In this document: positions 1 through 7,564 of the stretch, one piece after another
Layout: the number at the start of each line of letters is the position of its first letter
Numbering within the stretch: position 1 is the stretch's first letter
DNA from: Arthrobacter sp. UNC362MFTsu5.1
GTDB lineage: Bacteria; Actinomycetota; Actinomycetes; Actinomycetales; Micrococcaceae
Length of the DNA stretch: 64,000 nt
Direction: 5' to 3'
NCBI RefSeq assembly: GCF_000685965.1
Contig: NZ_JMLE01000004.1
Location: forward strand, 1 to 64,000
Translations under genes and position numbers: made by a program
Notes under the pieces: model-generated
Told to the model about the DNA's origin: nothing
The model's input: only the letters and a program-made list of their open reading frames with translations
The model's database searches: none

Positions 1-94
1 ACTCAATCCATTCGGCGGTCTCTTCCGGATCACGATCAGGCAGCTGGTTAGTCAACCCGCTGAGGATATGGGAGGTATCTTCTCCTGCAGCCAC
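1..94 (-). CDS. aceE: Pyruvate dehydrogenase E1 component, homodimeric type (5' end only)
   Basis: Reading the minus strand from a GTG at 94-92 gives about 31 residues, including SGLTNQLPDRDPEETAEWIE, which fits the N-terminus of the homodimeric AceE E1 subunit (the DPEETxEW motif is characteristic). E1 is the thiamine-diphosphate enzyme that decarboxylates pyruvate in the pyruvate dehydrogenase complex. An in-frame TGA lies 12 bases upstream, and an AAAGAGG ribosome site sits about 5 nt before the GTG, so this start is well supported. The rest of the gene lies outside the window. The assignment rests on a short fragment but a distinctive one. Confidence 0.8.
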   Translation of the reverse strand, partial: MAAGEDTSHILSGLTNQLPDRDPEETAEWIE

Positions 95-131
95 GGCAGC
101 CTCTTTTCATCTTTGAATGTCTGGGCTCTGA

Positions 132-152
132 GTTTTCATATTGTGAGAAAAC
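132..152. promoter_or_regulatory. Inverted repeat, candidate operator between aceE and the NCS1 permease
   Basis: GTTTTC-N9-GAAAAC is a perfect inverted repeat inside the 300-bp divergent aceE/permease spacer (95-394). Its core TTTCATATTGTGAGA resembles the motifs at 322-336 and 3702-3716. It is about 40 bp upstream of the aceE start and could act on either gene. Apart from this and the palindrome at 322 I see no gene in the spacer. Confidence 0.45.
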
Positions 153-321
153 ATTCTTGCCATTCGAGATTATGCAGGAGCGGGCAGGCGGTCAAGGTGG
201 AGAGGCCGCGCGGCGTACCCGGATGGCCCGAAGGATGCTTGCGGACCGATTGTGACAGTGTGGCCTCCTTGACCGCGGCGTGACGCAGGTCATAAAGTTA
301 TTCCACTCCACAAAACCAATT

Positions 322-336
322 TTCCATAATGTGGAA
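322..336. promoter_or_regulatory. Perfect 15-bp palindrome, candidate operator of the permease gene
   Basis: TTCCA-TAATG-TGGAA has perfect 5-bp arms and lies 59 bp upstream of the permease ATG. The geometry resembles IclR-family operators, but no regulator gene is in view. A close relative (TTCCGTATTGTGAAA, 12 of 15 identical) precedes the dicarboxylate symporter gene. Confidence 0.5.
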
Positions 337-394
337 CGAAGCTTCGGGGGCGCAGACTTCCGCCTCCAACCCATCCCTAGAACTGGAGATCCAG

Positions 395-1963
395 ATGCAG
401 ACGACCCCATCAGTCGGCGTCGAAACGGCTCCTGTCCCGACAGAGTCGTCGGGACAGCCGGTCCATCACGCACAGGGCATCGAGGCCCTGTGCGAATCAG
501 CAAGCGCCACATCCGGGCGCACCATCAGCCCCACCCTCTACAACACCGACCTTGCCCCGACGAAGCGGCAGGGCCGGCGCTGGACGAGCTACAGCATCTT
601 CACCCTCTGGGCCAACGACGTGCACAGCCTCGGCAACTATGGCTTCGCCATCGGGCTGTTCGCGCTCGGGCTCGGCGGCTGGCAGATCCTCCTCGCCCTT
701 GGTATCGGCGCGGTCCTGCTGTTTGCGCTGCTCAGCTTTTCCGGCTTCATGGGCGTCAAGACCGGCGTCCCGTTCCCCGTCATGAGCCGGATCAGCTTCG
801 GCATCCGGGGCGCCCAGATCGCCAGCCTTCTGCGCGGAGCCGTGGCCGTGGCCTGGTTCGGCATCCAGACGTACCTTGCGTCAGTAGTGCTTCGCGTCAT
901 GCTTGTGGCCATGGTCCCTTCGCTCCACGAACTGGACACCAACTCCATCCTCGGCCTCTCGACGCTCGGCTGGGCCGCGTTTGCTTTCCTCTGGATCGTC
1001 CAGCTGGTCATCGTCAGCTTCGGCATGGAAATGATCCGGAAGTACGAGGCCTTCGCCGGCCCCATCATCCTGGTGACCATGGCCGCCCTCGCCATCTGGA
1101 TCTTCGTGGAGGCCGGCGGCTCCATCGCCTGGGCTTCGGATAACGCCCTCGAAGGCGCGGACATGTGGCGCACCATTTTCGCCGGTGGCGCCCTCTGGGT
1201 GGCCATCTACGGAACCTTTGTGCTGAACTTCTGCGACTTCACCCGCTCGGCCGTTTCCAAGAAGGCTGTGGTGCGCGGCAACTTCTGGGGAATCCCCATC
1301 AACATGCTCCTCTTCGGCGCCATCGTGGTGGTCATGGCAGGCGGCCAGTTCAAAATCAACGGCACGGTGATCCAGAGCCCGTCGGACATTGTCCAGACCA
1401 TCCCCAACACCCTGTTCCTGGTCCTGGCCTGCCTCGCGCTCCTCATCCTGACCATCGCCGTGAATCTGATGGCCAACTTCGTGGCTCCCGTCTACGCCCT
1501 GACCAACCTGTTCCCGAAGCACCTGAACTTCCGCAAAGCGGCCTGGGTCAGCGGCTCCATCGGGCTCATCATCCTGCCGTGGAACCTGTACAACAATCCG
1601 CTCGTGATCGTGTACTTCCTGGGCGGCCTCGGAGCACTGCTCGGCCCGCTGTTCGGCGTTGTGATGGCCGACTACTGGCTGCTGCGCCGCGGCCGGGTCA
1701 ACGTCCCCGAGCTCTATACGGATGACCCCGCCGGAGCCTATTACTACAAGAAGGGCGTCAACCCCCGGGCAATCATTGCCCTGGTCCCGGCCGCCGCCGT
1801 CGCGCTCCTGATCGCGTTCGTTCCCGCGCTGGAGGGCGCGGCGCCGTTCGCCTGGTTCTTTGCCGCCGGCATCGCTGCAGTGGTGTACTACTTCATCGCG
1901 GACCGCTCGCAGCAACTGGAAGACGTCGACGGCGAGTCCATCGCCGTGGCGAGCACGCACTGA
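395..1963 (+). CDS. NCS1-family nucleobase/hydantoin/allantoin:cation symporter
   Basis: A 522-residue polytopic membrane protein of the nucleobase:cation symporter-1 family, which imports purines, pyrimidines, allantoin or hydantoins with Na+ or H+. The opening helices contain WANDVHSLGNYGFAIGLF and the conserved stretch GVPFPVMSRISFGIRGAQ, both typical of NCS1/Mhp1 proteins, followed by about twelve hydrophobic segments. The ATG at 395 follows a GGAG site at 385-388; the reading frame is open to an ATG at 329, but that one lies inside the palindrome at 322-336. It heads a cluster with a racemase-like protein and an SDR, which suggests uptake and breakdown of a ureide, hydantoin or related compound. 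The substrate cannot be read from sequence. Confidence 0.85.
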   Translation: MQTTPSVGVETAPVPTESSGQPVHHAQGIEALCESASATSGRTISPTLYNTDLAPTKRQGRRWTSYSIFTLWANDVHSLGNYGFAIGLFALGLGGWQILLALGIGAVLLFALLSFSGFMGVKTGVPFPVMSRISFGIRGAQIASLLRGAVAVAWFGIQTYLASVVLRVMLVAMVPSLHELDTNSILGLSTLGWAAFAFLWIVQLVIVSFGMEMIRKYEAFAGPIILVTMAALAIWIFVEAGGSIAWASDNALEGADMWRTIFAGGALWVAIYGTFVLNFCDFTRSAVSKKAVVRGNFWGIPINMLLFGAIVVVMAGGQFKINGTVIQSPSDIVQTIPNTLFLVLACLALLILTIAVNLMANFVAPVYALTNLFPKHLNFRKAAWVSGSIGLIILPWNLYNNPLVIVYFLGGLGALLGPLFGVVMADYWLLRRGRVNVPELYTDDPAGAYYYKKGVNPRAIIALVPAAAVALLIAFVPALEGAAPFAWFFAAGIAAVVYYFIADRSQQLEDVDGESIAVASTH

Positions 1964-1970
1964 CACCGCG

Positions 1971-2015
1971 GCGCGGAAAAGTTCGGCACGGAAAAGTTCA
2001 GCACGGAAAACGGAA
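1971..2015 (+). repeat. Three tandem 15-nt repeats before the racemase-like gene
   Basis: GCGCGGAAAAGTTCG, GCACGGAAAAGTTCA and GCACGGAAAACGGAA follow directly on each other in the short spacer; the last copy runs into the ribosome-binding region (GGAAGAG) of the next gene. It probably arose by slippage and may affect translation of the downstream gene. Confidence 0.7.
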
Positions 2016-2024
2016 GAGACAGAC

Positions 2025-2768
2025 ATGCGCATTCTTGTCGCAAACGTAAACACAACGCAGTCCATGACCGACTCCATTGCCGCCCAGGCGCGGTCCGTCG
2101 CGGCGCCCGGGACGGAGATCGTCGGGATCACGCCGCGGTTCGGCGCGGACTCCTGTGAGGGAAACTTCGAAAGCTACCTCGCCGCGATCGCCGTCATGGA
2201 CGCCGTGGTCAATTACCCGGAGCCGTTCGACGCCGTCATCCAGGCCGGCTACGGCGAGCACGGGCGGGAGGGGCTGCAGGAGCTCCTGGACGTCCCCGTG
2301 GTCGACATCACCGAGGCTGCAGCCTCCACGGCGATGTTCCTGGGGCACAAGTATTCAGTGGTCACCACCCTTGACCGGGCGGTTCCGCTGATCGAGGACC
2401 GGCTGAAGCTGGCCGGCCTCGATGCCCGGTGCGCCTCCGTGCGGGCCAGTGGCATGGCTGTCCTCGAGCTGGAGGAGGAGCCGGAGCGGGCCGTGGAAGC
2501 GATCATCGAACAGGCCCTGGTTGCCGTCCGCGATGACAAGGCCGAGGTCATTGTCCTGGGCTGCGGCGGCATGGCCGGGCTGGACGAGGAGATCCGCCGG
2601 CGTGCCGGGGTTCCGGTGGTGGACGGCGTGGCGGCGGCCGTCACTATCGCGGAGTCCCTGGTGCGGCTGGGGTTGTCCACGTCCAAAGTCCGGACCTACG
2701 CCACCCCGCGGCCCAAGACGGTCATAGGCTGGCCCGTAACGGCAGCGGAAGTGCCTGCTGCGCGGTAG
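2025..2768 (+). CDS. Asp/Glu/hydantoin racemase superfamily protein with one catalytic cysteine replaced
   Basis: A 247-residue protein with the two-lobed Asp/Glu/hydantoin racemase fold. The family normally uses two cysteines as acid-base pair. The second is present (Cys180 in VIVLGCGGMAG), but where hydantoin racemases have a cysteine in an xxACFxDPG context this protein has Gly75 (IQAGYGEHG). Arylmalonate decarboxylase, a cofactor-free decarboxylase of the same fold, has this same one-cysteine/one-glycine arrangement, so decarboxylation or another one-base reaction is as likely as racemisation. Start ATG at 2025 follows GGAAGAG. It is transcribed with the permease upstream and the SDR downstream. 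Confidence 0.75.
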   Translation: MRILVANVNTTQSMTDSIAAQARSVAAPGTEIVGITPRFGADSCEGNFESYLAAIAVMDAVVNYPEPFDAVIQAGYGEHGREGLQELLDVPVVDITEAAASTAMFLGHKYSVVTTLDRAVPLIEDRLKLAGLDARCASVRASGMAVLELEEEPERAVEAIIEQALVAVRDDKAEVIVLGCGGMAGLDEEIRRRAGVPVVDGVAAAVTIAESLVRLGLSTSKVRTYATPRPKTVIGWPVTAAEVPAAR

Positions 2769-2790
2769 GCCGGGCCTCGGAAGCCCGGCC
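2768..2790 (+). terminator. Stem-loop between racemase-like gene and SDR
   Basis: Perfect 8-bp arms GGCCGGGC/GCCCGGCC with a 7-nt loop start on the last base of the stop codon. There is no following T-run, so this is more likely a weak attenuator or mRNA-stabilising hairpin than a full terminator. Confidence 0.4.
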
Positions 2791-2810
2791 CTCAAACCAA
2801 GGAGCGATGA

Positions 2811-3590
2811 ATGACTGCAACCCACAGGCCCGTTCCACCCCACCGGCCGGGGCCGGTTGCCGTCGTGACCGGAGCAGGTTCCGGGATCGGCCGGGCGGTG
2901 GCGCGGCTCATGCTGGCCGAGGGGTACCGCGTGGTGCTGGCCGGCCGCCGCGAGGCTCCGCTGCTGGAGTCCGCGGCCGGCCACCGCCAGTCCCTGACGG
3001 TGCCGTGCGACGTGACAGTGCCCGACGACGTCGAGCGCCTTTTCGCTGCGGCCCTCCAGAAGTGGGGGAGGGTGGACGTCCTGTTCAACAACGCAGGTGT
3101 GTTCGGCCCGGCCGCGTCAGTGGACGAGATCAGCGTGGCCGACTGGGACGCGGTGGTGGCGGTGAACCTCACCGGTTCGATGCTGTGCGCTGCCGCTGCG
3201 GTGCGGGCGATGAAAGCCCAGGAGCCGCAGGGCGGCCGGATCATCAACAACGGCTCCATTTCCGCGCATTCGCCGCGGCCCCGGACCGTGGCCTATGCGG
3301 TGACCAAGCACGCCATGACAGGCCTGACCAAGAGCATCGAGCTGGACGGCCGGGAATTCGGCATCACGTGCGGCCAGATCGACATCGGCAACACGGCCAC
3401 GGACATCATGGGCACCATCGGCGTGGACTCCGGCGCCCTCCAGGCTGACGGCAGCCGCAGGGTGGAGCCCACGTTCCCGGTGCAGGACGCCGCACGTGCG
3501 GTGCTCCTGATGGCCGGCATGCCGCCGTCGGCCAGTGTTGGCTCGGTGGTGATTACAGCCGCCGGCATGCCGTTCATCGGCCGCGGCTGA
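2811..3590 (+). CDS. Short-chain dehydrogenase/reductase (SDR)
   Basis: A 259-residue classical SDR. The nucleotide-binding motif TGAGSGIG is at about residues 20-27, NNAGV follows in the middle of the domain, a Ser in NNGSISAHS precedes the catalytic YAVTK pair, and the Rossmann core is complete. These enzymes oxidise alcohols or reduce carbonyls with NAD(P)(H); the substrate is not deducible. The start ATG at 2811 lies 6 nt after GGAG (2801-2804). It is the last gene of the permease/racemase-like cluster and is followed by a strong terminator. Confidence 0.85.
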   Translation: MTATHRPVPPHRPGPVAVVTGAGSGIGRAVARLMLAEGYRVVLAGRREAPLLESAAGHRQSLTVPCDVTVPDDVERLFAAALQKWGRVDVLFNNAGVFGPAASVDEISVADWDAVVAVNLTGSMLCAAAAVRAMKAQEPQGGRIINNGSISAHSPRPRTVAYAVTKHAMTGLTKSIELDGREFGITCGQIDIGNTATDIMGTIGVDSGALQADGSRRVEPTFPVQDAARAVLLMAGMPPSASVGSVVITAAGMPFIGRG

Positions 3591-3615
3591 CAGCCGGGGA
3601 CTCCGCTACTTTCCG

Positions 3616-3678
3616 CCACGGCTTCGGACATCCGCACCCCATGATCCAGGGTGCGGGTGTCCGAAGCCGTGGCTTTTT
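3616..3678 (+). terminator. Strong rho-independent terminator after the SDR gene
   Basis: A 24-bp stem (3616-3639 pairing with 3649-3672, one G-T wobble) with a short loop, followed by a CTTTTT run at 3673-3678. It separates the SDR gene from the dicarboxylate symporter gene. Confidence 0.85.
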
Positions 3679-3701
3679 CGTGCCCGCAAAGTGCCAACTA
3701 A

Positions 3702-3747
3702 TTCCGTATTGTGAAAACTCAATTTCCCCTTGCGGAATAATGTGAGC
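3702..3747. promoter_or_regulatory. Candidate operator region of the dicarboxylate symporter gene
   Basis: TTCCGTATTGTGAAA (3702-3716) is 12/15 identical to the palindrome at 322-336, and CGGAATAATGTGAGC (3733-3747) repeats its ATAATGTG core about 31 bp (three helical turns) away. A weak Crp-like match TGTGA-N6-TTACT begins at 3741. This suggests shared control of the symporter and the permease cluster. Confidence 0.45.
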
Positions 3748-3809
3748 GGGGTTACTTTGGAAACAGACCCCGATTTCCGGGGCTGTTCCCGATTGATAGG
3801 TACAGATCA

Positions 3810-5318
3810 ATGAAGATCCCAGATTCCGCGGCGCTGAAGGCGAGTTCGGCGCCGTCGAAGAAGAAGCCCCTGTATAGGTCGCTCTTCTTCCAAATTCTGA
3901 TCGCCGTCGTGGCAGGTGTTCTTATCGGACATTTCTGGCCGGACCTCGGCTCGCAGCTGAGGCCTCTCGGTGATGGATTTATCCAGCTCATCAAGATGAT
4001 CATCGCGCCGCTGATCTTCCTGGTGATCGTCACCGGCATTTCGGCCGTAGGCGACGTCAAGGCGGTCGGAAGGGTCGGAGTCAAAGCCCTTCTTTACTTC
4101 ACCGCGGCCACGCTGTTCGCGCTGGTCTTCGGCCTGATCGTAGGCAACATCGTCCAGCCCGGTGCCGGGCTGAACATCGATCCGAGCACACTGTCCCAGG
4201 AGGCCCTGGACGCCAAGACCGGCCATGCCGTCCCGAAGGACGCTGCAGCCTTCATCCTGGACGTCATTCCCACCAGCGTCATCGGCGCCTTCGCGAACAA
4301 CAGCCTCCTGCAGGTCCTGTTCTTCTCGGTGTTCTTCGGCGCGGCCATCGTCGTCATCGGACGCGAACGCTGCATGCCGGTCATCAGCCTCATGGAGACC
4401 GTCCTGGAACTCATCTTCAAGATCATGTCCTGGATCATGAAGGTGGCCCCGATCGGTGCCTTCGGTGCCATGGCGTTCATCATCGGCCAGTACGGACTCG
4501 ACACCCTCAGCACCTACGCCTTGCTCATTGCCGCCTGCTACGGCGCGGCCATCGTCTTCATTGGCCTGCTGTTCCTCGTGGCATGGGGCTTTGCCCGCGT
4601 CCCGCTCTGGCACTTCCTGAAGTACACCCGCGAGGAGTTCCTGCTGGCGCTCGGCACCGCCTCCACCGAGGCTGTGATGCCGCGCATCATGACCAAGCTG
4701 ACCAACGCCGGCTGCTCTCGCGCCACCACCGGGCTGGTGGTTCCCACCGGCTATTCGTTCAACCTCGACGGCGCCGCCATCTACCTGTCGATCTCCCTGC
4801 TCTTCCTGGCGCAGGCCTTCGGCCACCACCTGGACCTGGGCCAGCAGCTGGCCGCGCTGGGCGTCCTGCTTCTGACCTCCAAGGGCATGGCCGGAGTGCC
4901 CGGTTCCTCGTTCCTCGCGCTGTCCGCCACCGCTGCCGCCCTCGGGATCTTCCCGGTTGCCGGCGTGGCACTGCTCCTGGGTGCGGACCGCCTGATGGAT
5001 TCCATGCGTGTCGTAGTCAACCTGCTGGGCAACTGCGTGGCCACGTTCGTGGTCTCCAAATGGGAGGGCCAGTTCGACCGCAGCGTTATGGTCCGTGCCT
5101 TCCGGGGCGAAATCACCAACCATGACTCCGCCATCATGCTCGGCGTCGAGGACGACTTCGAGGACCAGGAGCTTGCCCGGATCAGCGGCGGCGAAGCACC
5201 GTCCCCCAAATTCCGCGGCGGTCCCGATCCCAAGGACATCCCCGGATTCCAAATGACACGGCCCGGCGGCCACGCAGCTCCGCCGGAGCGCAGTTCGGCC
5301 GCGATTAACCACGAATAG
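3810..5318 (+). CDS. dctA: C4-dicarboxylate:cation symporter (DctA type, DAACS family)
   Basis: A 502-residue member of the dicarboxylate/amino acid:cation symporter family, which imports succinate, fumarate, malate or relatives with protons or sodium. Visible hallmarks are GYSFNLDGAAIYLS and SKGMAGVPGSSFLALSAT, the re-entrant-loop and TM7/8 substrate-binding region, plus IAPLIFLVIVTGI early in the protein. Length is close to DctA with a longer hydrophilic C-terminal tail of about 60 residues. The ribosome site before ATG 3810 is weak. It is a single-gene unit between two terminators, with an upstream motif shared with the NCS1 permease gene. Confidence 0.9.
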   Translation: MKIPDSAALKASSAPSKKKPLYRSLFFQILIAVVAGVLIGHFWPDLGSQLRPLGDGFIQLIKMIIAPLIFLVIVTGISAVGDVKAVGRVGVKALLYFTAATLFALVFGLIVGNIVQPGAGLNIDPSTLSQEALDAKTGHAVPKDAAAFILDVIPTSVIGAFANNSLLQVLFFSVFFGAAIVVIGRERCMPVISLMETVLELIFKIMSWIMKVAPIGAFGAMAFIIGQYGLDTLSTYALLIAACYGAAIVFIGLLFLVAWGFARVPLWHFLKYTREEFLLALGTASTEAVMPRIMTKLTNAGCSRATTGLVVPTGYSFNLDGAAIYLSISLLFLAQAFGHHLDLGQQLAALGVLLLTSKGMAGVPGSSFLALSATAAALGIFPVAGVALLLGADRLMDSMRVVVNLLGNCVATFVVSKWEGQFDRSVMVRAFRGEITNHDSAIMLGVEDDFEDQELARISGGEAPSPKFRGGPDPKDIPGFQMTRPGGHAAPPERSSAAINHE

Positions 5319-5339
5319 CGGCACCTGAAAAAAGGACAG

Positions 5340-5382
5340 CAGCCCCGCCCCGGAACCCACCGGGGCGGGGCTGCGCGTTTTT
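5340..5382 (+). terminator. Rho-independent terminator after dctA
   Basis: 12-bp GC-rich arms (5340-5351 with 5362-5373) followed by GTTTTT at 5377-5382. Confidence 0.85.
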
Positions 5383-5406
5383 CCCCGGCCGCCCGCGGGC
5401 CTGGCC

Positions 5407-5412
5407 TAGGAT
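5407..5412 (+). promoter_or_regulatory. -10 box TAGGAT, leaderless start of the Pr6Pr gene
   Basis: TAGGAT lies exactly 6 nt before the ATG at 5419 and no Shine-Dalgarno is present, so the transcript should begin at or next to the start codon. Confidence 0.55.
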
Positions 5413-5418
5413 CAACCC

Positions 5419-6069
5419 ATGACGGCAAACAGGGGACTTGCACTTTTCCGGTACTTCTTCGCGGCGCTGTGCCTGGCGGCACTCGTGGGACAGTTCACGT
5501 ACAACGTCCAGAACATCGCCGACTACCGGCCGCTGAACTTCTTCAGCTTCTTCACGGTCGAGTCCAACATCATCGCAACGGCAACGTTCGCCATTGCCGG
5601 CTGGTACGCCTGGCAGGGACGGACCGCCCGCTGGCTGCAACTCCTGCGCGGCGCCGCCACCATGTACATGACCATCACCGGGATTACCTACAGCCTGCTG
5701 CTGAGCAACATCGAGGTGGACACCGCGGTTCCGTGGATCAACGTGGTGCTGCACTACACCATGCCCACCGTGATCGTCATCGATTGGCTCGTGGACCTGC
5801 CGCGGAAACGGATCTCCCTGAAGGAGTCCTTGATCTGGCTTGCCTTCCCGCTGGCGTACCTGGTGTACAGCCTCCTCCGCGGCCCTTTCGCGGACTGGTA
5901 CCCCTACCCGTTCCTGGATCCGCGGATTGAGGGCTACGGCCACGTGGCATTCATGTCCGTGCTGATCGCGGTGCTGGCGTTTGTGCTGGCCGTGGTGATT
6001 GCGCTGTCCACGAAGCTTCAGGACACCGTCCCGCACCCGGCCGCCGAACTACCGGCCGAGGTCCGCTGA
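5419..6069 (+). CDS. Pr6Pr/FAR-17a-AIG1-like integral membrane protein
   Basis: A 216-residue protein with about six transmembrane segments. The N-terminal FRYFFAALCLAALVGQF, the motif NFFSFFTVESNI, and the C-terminal region with DWYPYPFLDP are what is usually annotated as the Pr6Pr family of bacterial membrane proteins, distantly related to the eukaryotic AIG1/FAR-17a proteins. No biochemical role is established for the bacterial members. The gene is monocistronic and appears leaderless. Confidence 0.75.
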   Translation: MTANRGLALFRYFFAALCLAALVGQFTYNVQNIADYRPLNFFSFFTVESNIIATATFAIAGWYAWQGRTARWLQLLRGAATMYMTITGITYSLLLSNIEVDTAVPWINVVLHYTMPTVIVIDWLVDLPRKRISLKESLIWLAFPLAYLVYSLLRGPFADWYPYPFLDPRIEGYGHVAFMSVLIAVLAFVLAVVIALSTKLQDTVPHPAAELPAEVR

Positions 6070-6084
6070 ACGTCTTCCCGGAGG

Positions 6085-6456
6085 CTAGAGCGGGAGCAGT
6101 TCCGACAAGTCCGCCCGGAGCCCCGACGCGGACACTTTGCCCGAAGCTACTGCGTCTGCCCAGCTCAACCGGCCGGTGACCATTTCCAGCCAGGTGGCGG
6201 CGTCGCACTCGATGACGTTCGGGGGAGTGCCGCGTGTGTGCCGCGGGCCTTCCACGCACTGGGTGACGCCGAACGGCGGAACACGGACCTCCACGGAATT
6301 GCCGGGCGCTCTGGCGGTGACCTCTTCGAGCGTGTAGCGCACCGCCGTCGCGGTCACCGCACGCGGAACGCCCGACGCCGGGACGCCGGCTGCCAGCCAG
6401 GCGGCCAGGGCGGCGCGGCCTTCGTCGATATCAATGCGTCGTCGTGAAACGGCCAT
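6085..6456 (-). CDS. Sterol carrier family protein (SCP2-like)
   Basis: A 123-residue soluble protein. The C-terminal part (IECDAATWLEMVTGRLSWADAVASGKVSASG) matches the helix-and-strand end of SCP2/MDMPI-C type domains, in which a conserved region precedes a short ligand tunnel. Members are often called sterol carrier family protein; the ligand here is unknown. It starts 1 nt after the asparaginase stop codon on the same strand, so the two genes are translationally close and probably co-transcribed. Confidence 0.65.
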   Translation of the reverse strand: MAVSRRRIDIDEGRAALAAWLAAGVPASGVPRAVTATAVRYTLEEVTARAPGNSVEVRVPPFGVTQCVEGPRHTRGTPPNVIECDAATWLEMVTGRLSWADAVASGKVSASGLRADLSELLPL

Positions 6457-6457
6457 G

Positions 6458-7474
6458 TCAGTCCAACAGGGCCGAGACGGCGTGGCCCAGCCGGATCTTG
6501 CCTACGGGCCGGCCGCCGCCGAGCACGGGTTCCACCACTTTTTCCAGGACGCTGGAGACGCCCGGGATGTCCACGGCGCCGGAGGCTGCCAGCAGCGTGA
6601 GCCCCACCAGGGTGGTGGCGCGCAGGTTTCCGTCCAGGACCTTGATGGCCACGGAGACGCCTGTGGTGGTGGCCATGGCCAGTACGCCTTCGGCGCCGAT
6701 CTTGGCGATGATCTCCAGTTCGTCCATCACGATGGTGTTGGGCTCGCCCTTGCCCTGTACTGCCCACGGGTAGTCGAGCATGGAGGTGGCAATGGTGGCG
6801 GCGCGGGCATTGGAGTTTTTGTCCCCGGGAGCCTTGGCCAGCCGGGAGTAGGCCCGGGCCAGTCCGGTCAGCGAGATGGCTGCCACCGGAGCGCCGCAGC
6901 CGTCGATGCCCAGGTGGGCGATCCGCTCCTCGGAATACTCTTCGATCGCGGAGCGGACGCGCTGCTGCAGCGGATGGTTGGGCTCAAGGTAGCTGTGGGT
7001 GTCCCAGCCGTTCTCCGTGCAGGCCCACAGGAACGCCGCATGTTTTCCCGAGCAGTTGAACGCGAGCTTGGACCGGCCCTGCTCGGACCGGATCAGCCAG
7101 TGGCGGGCGTTCTCGTCCTGCGGCCAGGCGGTGGGGCACTGCAGCTGGTCTTCCTTGACGCCGGCGGCCTTGAGCATCCCCTCCACCACATCCATGTGGT
7201 CCAGCGACCCGGTGTGGCTGGCGCAGGCCAGGGCCACCTGGGCGCCGCGCAGGGGGACGCCGGCCTGCATGGCCGCGAGGGCCTGGAGCGGCTTCAGCGC
7301 CGAGCGGGCATAGATGGGGGTGGTGATGTCGCCGAGCTGCGTGACGACCGTTCCGTCGGCGGCAAGAACCACGGCTGAGCCGATGTGCCGCGATTCAACG
7401 AAACCGCTCCGTTCCACGACTGCCAGTTCGACGGCGGACTCCACTGTGAATGTGGCATGCGGATTTTCTGGCAT
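6458..7474 (-). CDS. L-asparaginase II family protein
   Basis: A 338-residue member of the asparaginase II family (PF06089 type), unrelated to the E. coli type I/II enzymes. Recognisable stretches are VERSGFVESRHIGSAVV, PIYARSALKPLQALA, CASHTGSLDH and NCSGKHAAFL. The family hydrolyses L-asparagine to aspartate and ammonia in rhizobia; activity of actinobacterial members is inferred. The gene has a leaderless -10 box (TAGACT at 7486-7481) six bases before its ATG and is followed by the SCP2-like gene. Confidence 0.85.
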   Translation of the reverse strand: MPENPHATFTVESAVELAVVERSGFVESRHIGSAVVLAADGTVVTQLGDITTPIYARSALKPLQALAAMQAGVPLRGAQVALACASHTGSLDHMDVVEGMLKAAGVKEDQLQCPTAWPQDENARHWLIRSEQGRSKLAFNCSGKHAAFLWACTENGWDTHSYLEPNHPLQQRVRSAIEEYSEERIAHLGIDGCGAPVAAISLTGLARAYSRLAKAPGDKNSNARAATIATSMLDYPWAVQGKGEPNTIVMDELEIIAKIGAEGVLAMATTTGVSVAIKVLDGNLRATTLVGLTLLAASGAVDIPGVSSVLEKVVEPVLGGGRPVGKIRLGHAVSALLD

Positions 7475-7480
7475 GGCTAA

Positions 7481-7486
7481 AGTCTA
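7481..7486 (-). promoter_or_regulatory. -10 box TAGACT, leaderless start of the asparaginase gene
   Basis: On the minus strand TAGACT is followed by 6 nt and the ATG at 7474; no ribosome-binding site is present. Confidence 0.55.
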
Positions 7487-7520
7487 TGGTGCCGGTGCTG
7501 GAAACCCGGGAAATCCGGGC

Positions 7521-7547
7521 GGCGGCCCGGCTGTTGCCCGGGCCGCC
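7521..7547 (-). terminator. GC-rich stem-loop after the molybdopterin oxidoreductase gene
   Basis: Arms GGCGGCCCGG and CCGGGCCGCC with a 7-nt loop, 17 bp past the stop codon. There is no T-run, so termination efficiency is uncertain. Confidence 0.5.
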
Positions 7548-7564
7548 AACGGGGCCACGGCCGG

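Noticed and set aside
192..512. Minus-strand ORF of 106 codons in the aceE/permease spacer
   Set aside because: Arg/Ser-rich shadow translation overlapping the permease start, without ribosome site or family features.
3807..5360. Minus-strand open frame of more than 500 codons opposite dctA
   Set aside because: It mirrors the dctA coding frame in high-GC DNA; the translation is rich in Gly, Arg, Gln, His and Asp and has no recognisable domain.
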